Positions 62,774-64,000 of a stretch of DNA of 64,000 nucleotides are shown here, in pieces. Both the position numbers and the translations under genes were made by a program. Under the pieces are notes generated by a model. That model worked only from the letters and a program-made list of their open reading frames with translations, had not been told where the DNA came from and ran no database searches. How positions within the stretch are numbered: the first letter of the stretch is position 1; every line of letters begins with the position of its first letter. The stretch is taken from positions 1,014,606 to 1,078,605 of the forward strand of contig NZ_JAUEMJ010000001.1 in assembly GCF_030403505.1 (NCBI RefSeq), written 5' to 3'. The stretch is from Glycomyces tritici (GTDB taxonomy: Bacteria > Actinomycetota > Actinomycetes > Mycobacteriales > Micromonosporaceae).

Positions 62774-63919
62774 TTGAACATCGCCAGAATCGAGACCTTC
62801 TTCGTCCGGCCCCGGTGGCTCTTCGTGCGCGTCGAGACCGACGACGGCCTGGTCGGCTGGGGCGAGCCGATCGTCGAGGGCCGCGCCGAAGCGGTCGCGA
62901 GCGTCGTCGAAGCGCTCGCCGACCGGCTGATCGGCGCCGACGCCTCCCGCATCGAGGACCACTGGCAGGTCATGACCAAGGGCGGCTTCTACCGGGGCGG
63001 GCCCGTGCTCTCCAGCGCCGTCGCCGGGATCGACCAGGCCCTGTGGGACCTCAAGGGCAAGTCCCTGGGCGTCCCGGTGTACGAGCTGCTCGGCGGCGCG
63101 GTGCGCGACAAGGCCCGCGTCTACACGTGGATCGGCGGCGACTCCGCCGAAGCCCTCGCCGACGACGCCCTGCGCGCCAAGGCGAACGGCTTCGACGCCG
63201 TCAAGTGCAACGCCGCGGCCCAGCTCGGCCGCATCGAGACCGCCGCGCAGGTCCACCGGATCGTCGACCAGTTCACCGAGCTGCGCGCCGCCGTCGGCGA
63301 CGAGATGGACTTCGCGATCGACTTCCACGGCCGCTTCTCCACCGCGATGGCCCGCCGCGTCCTGCCCCTCCTCGAACCGCTGTTCCCGCTGTTCGTCGAG
63401 GAGACGGTGCTGCCGGAGTTCTCGCGCGACCTCGCCCGGATCACCGCGAGCACCTCGATCCCGATCGCCACCGGCGAGCGCCTGTACTCGCGCTGGGACT
63501 ACCGCGACGTGCTCAGCACGGGCATCGCGGTCGCGCAGCCGGACCTCTCGCACGCGGGCGGCATCTCCGAGGTGCGCCGCATCGCCGCCATGGCCGAGGC
63601 GTACGACGTGGCCTTGGCCCCGCACTGCCCGCTGGGGCCGATCGCGCTCGCCGCGAGCCTCCAGGTCGACTTCGCGTCCCCGAACTTCCTGATCCAGGAG
63701 CAGAGCCTCGGCATCCACTACAACGCGGGCAACGACCTGCTCGACTACCTGGTCGACCCGGCGGTCTTCGCGTTCACCGACGGGCACGTCGCGCGCCCGA
63801 CCGGCCCCGGCCTGGGCATCGACGTCGACGAGGCGGCGGTCCGCAAGGCCGCCGAGGACCCCCACCGCTGGCGCAACGAGATCTGGCGCCTGAAGGACGG
63901 CTCCTTCGCAGAGTGGTGA
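62774..63919 (+). CDS. dgoD: D-galactonate dehydratase-like enolase-superfamily enzyme
   Basis: This 381-residue protein aligns along its length with E. coli DgoD: PRWLFVRVETDDGLVGWGEP, GGFYRGGPVLSSAVAGIDQ, the metal Asp in AIDFHGR, VEETVLPE (EEP in DgoD, EET here), GERLYSRWDYR and LAPHCPLGPIALAA with the catalytic His. It dehydrates D-galactonate to 2-keto-3-deoxy-galactonate in the De Ley-Doudoroff route. The 28-bp gap to the SDR has only a weak ribosome-binding site. Confidence 0.9.
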   Translation: MNIARIETFFVRPRWLFVRVETDDGLVGWGEPIVEGRAEAVASVVEALADRLIGADASRIEDHWQVMTKGGFYRGGPVLSSAVAGIDQALWDLKGKSLGVPVYELLGGAVRDKARVYTWIGGDSAEALADDALRAKANGFDAVKCNAAAQLGRIETAAQVHRIVDQFTELRAAVGDEMDFAIDFHGRFSTAMARRVLPLLEPLFPLFVEETVLPEFSRDLARITASTSIPIATGERLYSRWDYRDVLSTGIAVAQPDLSHAGGISEVRRIAAMAEAYDVALAPHCPLGPIALAASLQVDFASPNFLIQEQSLGIHYNAGNDLLDYLVDPAVFAFTDGHVARPTGPGLGIDVDEAAVRKAAEDPHRWRNEIWRLKDGSFAEW

Positions 63920-63937
63920 TCGGCTGAGCGGTACCGG

Positions 63938-64000
63938 TCAGCTCGCCAGCAGGCCGAGCACCGAACCGTCGGCGAAGGCGATCCGGTGGTAGTCGGCCTT
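63938..64000 (-). CDS. C-terminal end of an unidentified gene (cut by window edge)
   Basis: Twenty codons plus a TGA stop (63940-63938) encode KADYHRIAFADGSVLGLLAS. The piece is too short to name. It converges on dgoD and may belong to the same sugar locus. Confidence 0.45.
   Translation of the reverse strand, partial: KADYHRIAFADGSVLGLLAS

Overview
The window is 64 kb of very GC-rich chromosomal DNA from an actinobacterium. Two things support this: a mycothiol gene (mshB, an actinobacterial hallmark) and typical actinobacterial gene neighbourhoods (ftsE-ftsX-M23 hydrolase-smpB; eno-ftsB-DUF501-ppx; MoxR-DUF58-TgpA; an Sdh1-type sdhCAB). A filamentous actinomycete of the Glycomyces/Micromonospora type is my inference. 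No phage, insertion sequence, CRISPR array or rRNA operon was seen.

Layout. 1-4.5 kb: smpB (cut by the window edge), an M23 hydrolase, ftsX, ftsE and prfB, all on the minus strand. 4.6-9.4 kb: a PadR regulator, a divergent Ser/Thr kinase and PP2C phosphatase pair, and a TetR regulator divergent from a membrane protein. 9.5-13 kb: an extreme G/C homopolymer hairpin, then ppx, a DUF501 gene, ftsB and eno. 13-20 kb: a lipoprotein, tRNA-Glu, an SDR/TetR pair, and two convergent genes for LPxTG-anchored surface proteins. 20-23 kb: an iron-siderophore ABC operon behind an IdeR/DtxR-type box. 23-33 kb: a secreted nuclease, a membrane protein, a tiny double-DivIVA protein, and the FN3/MoxR/DUF58/transglutaminase-like operon. 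33-41 kb: an unfamiliar P-loop protein, siroheme synthase, a class A PBP, SURF1, an M20 peptidase and an M48 peptidase. 41-48 kb: tRNA-Arg, a DUF4333 lipoprotein, MgtC, mshB, sdhCAB, and a truncated ohr behind an intact ohrR. 48-54 kb: a TetR/membrane-protein pair with twin operators, ychF, an SDR and a Nudix hydrolase. 52.8-56.2 kb: a D-amino-acid locus (D-serine dehydratase-like, RidA-like, D-aminoacylase). 57-64 kb: a sugar locus with ABC transporter, ROK regulator, SDR and galactonate dehydratase, pointing to oxidative galactose/galactonate use.

Functional themes are envelope and division control (FtsEX with its hydrolase, FtsB, PBP, kinase/phosphatase, DivIVA-like protein), redox and respiration (mycothiol, Sdh, Surf1, OhrR), iron uptake, and catabolism of D-amino acids and sugar acids. 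About twenty genes have a TANNNT -10 element only 6-8 nt before the start codon, so leaderless transcription looks pervasive.

Main oddities: release factor 2 has SKY where the family's stop-codon-recognition tripeptide is SPF; ohr has lost its C-terminus at the sdhB border; the transglutaminase-like protein lacks the catalytic Cys and His; and a ~130-bp G/C hairpin may be an assembly artefact. No wholly new multi-gene system could be demonstrated. The FN3/MoxR/DUF58/TgpA/mini-DivIVA block is the least understood conserved unit.
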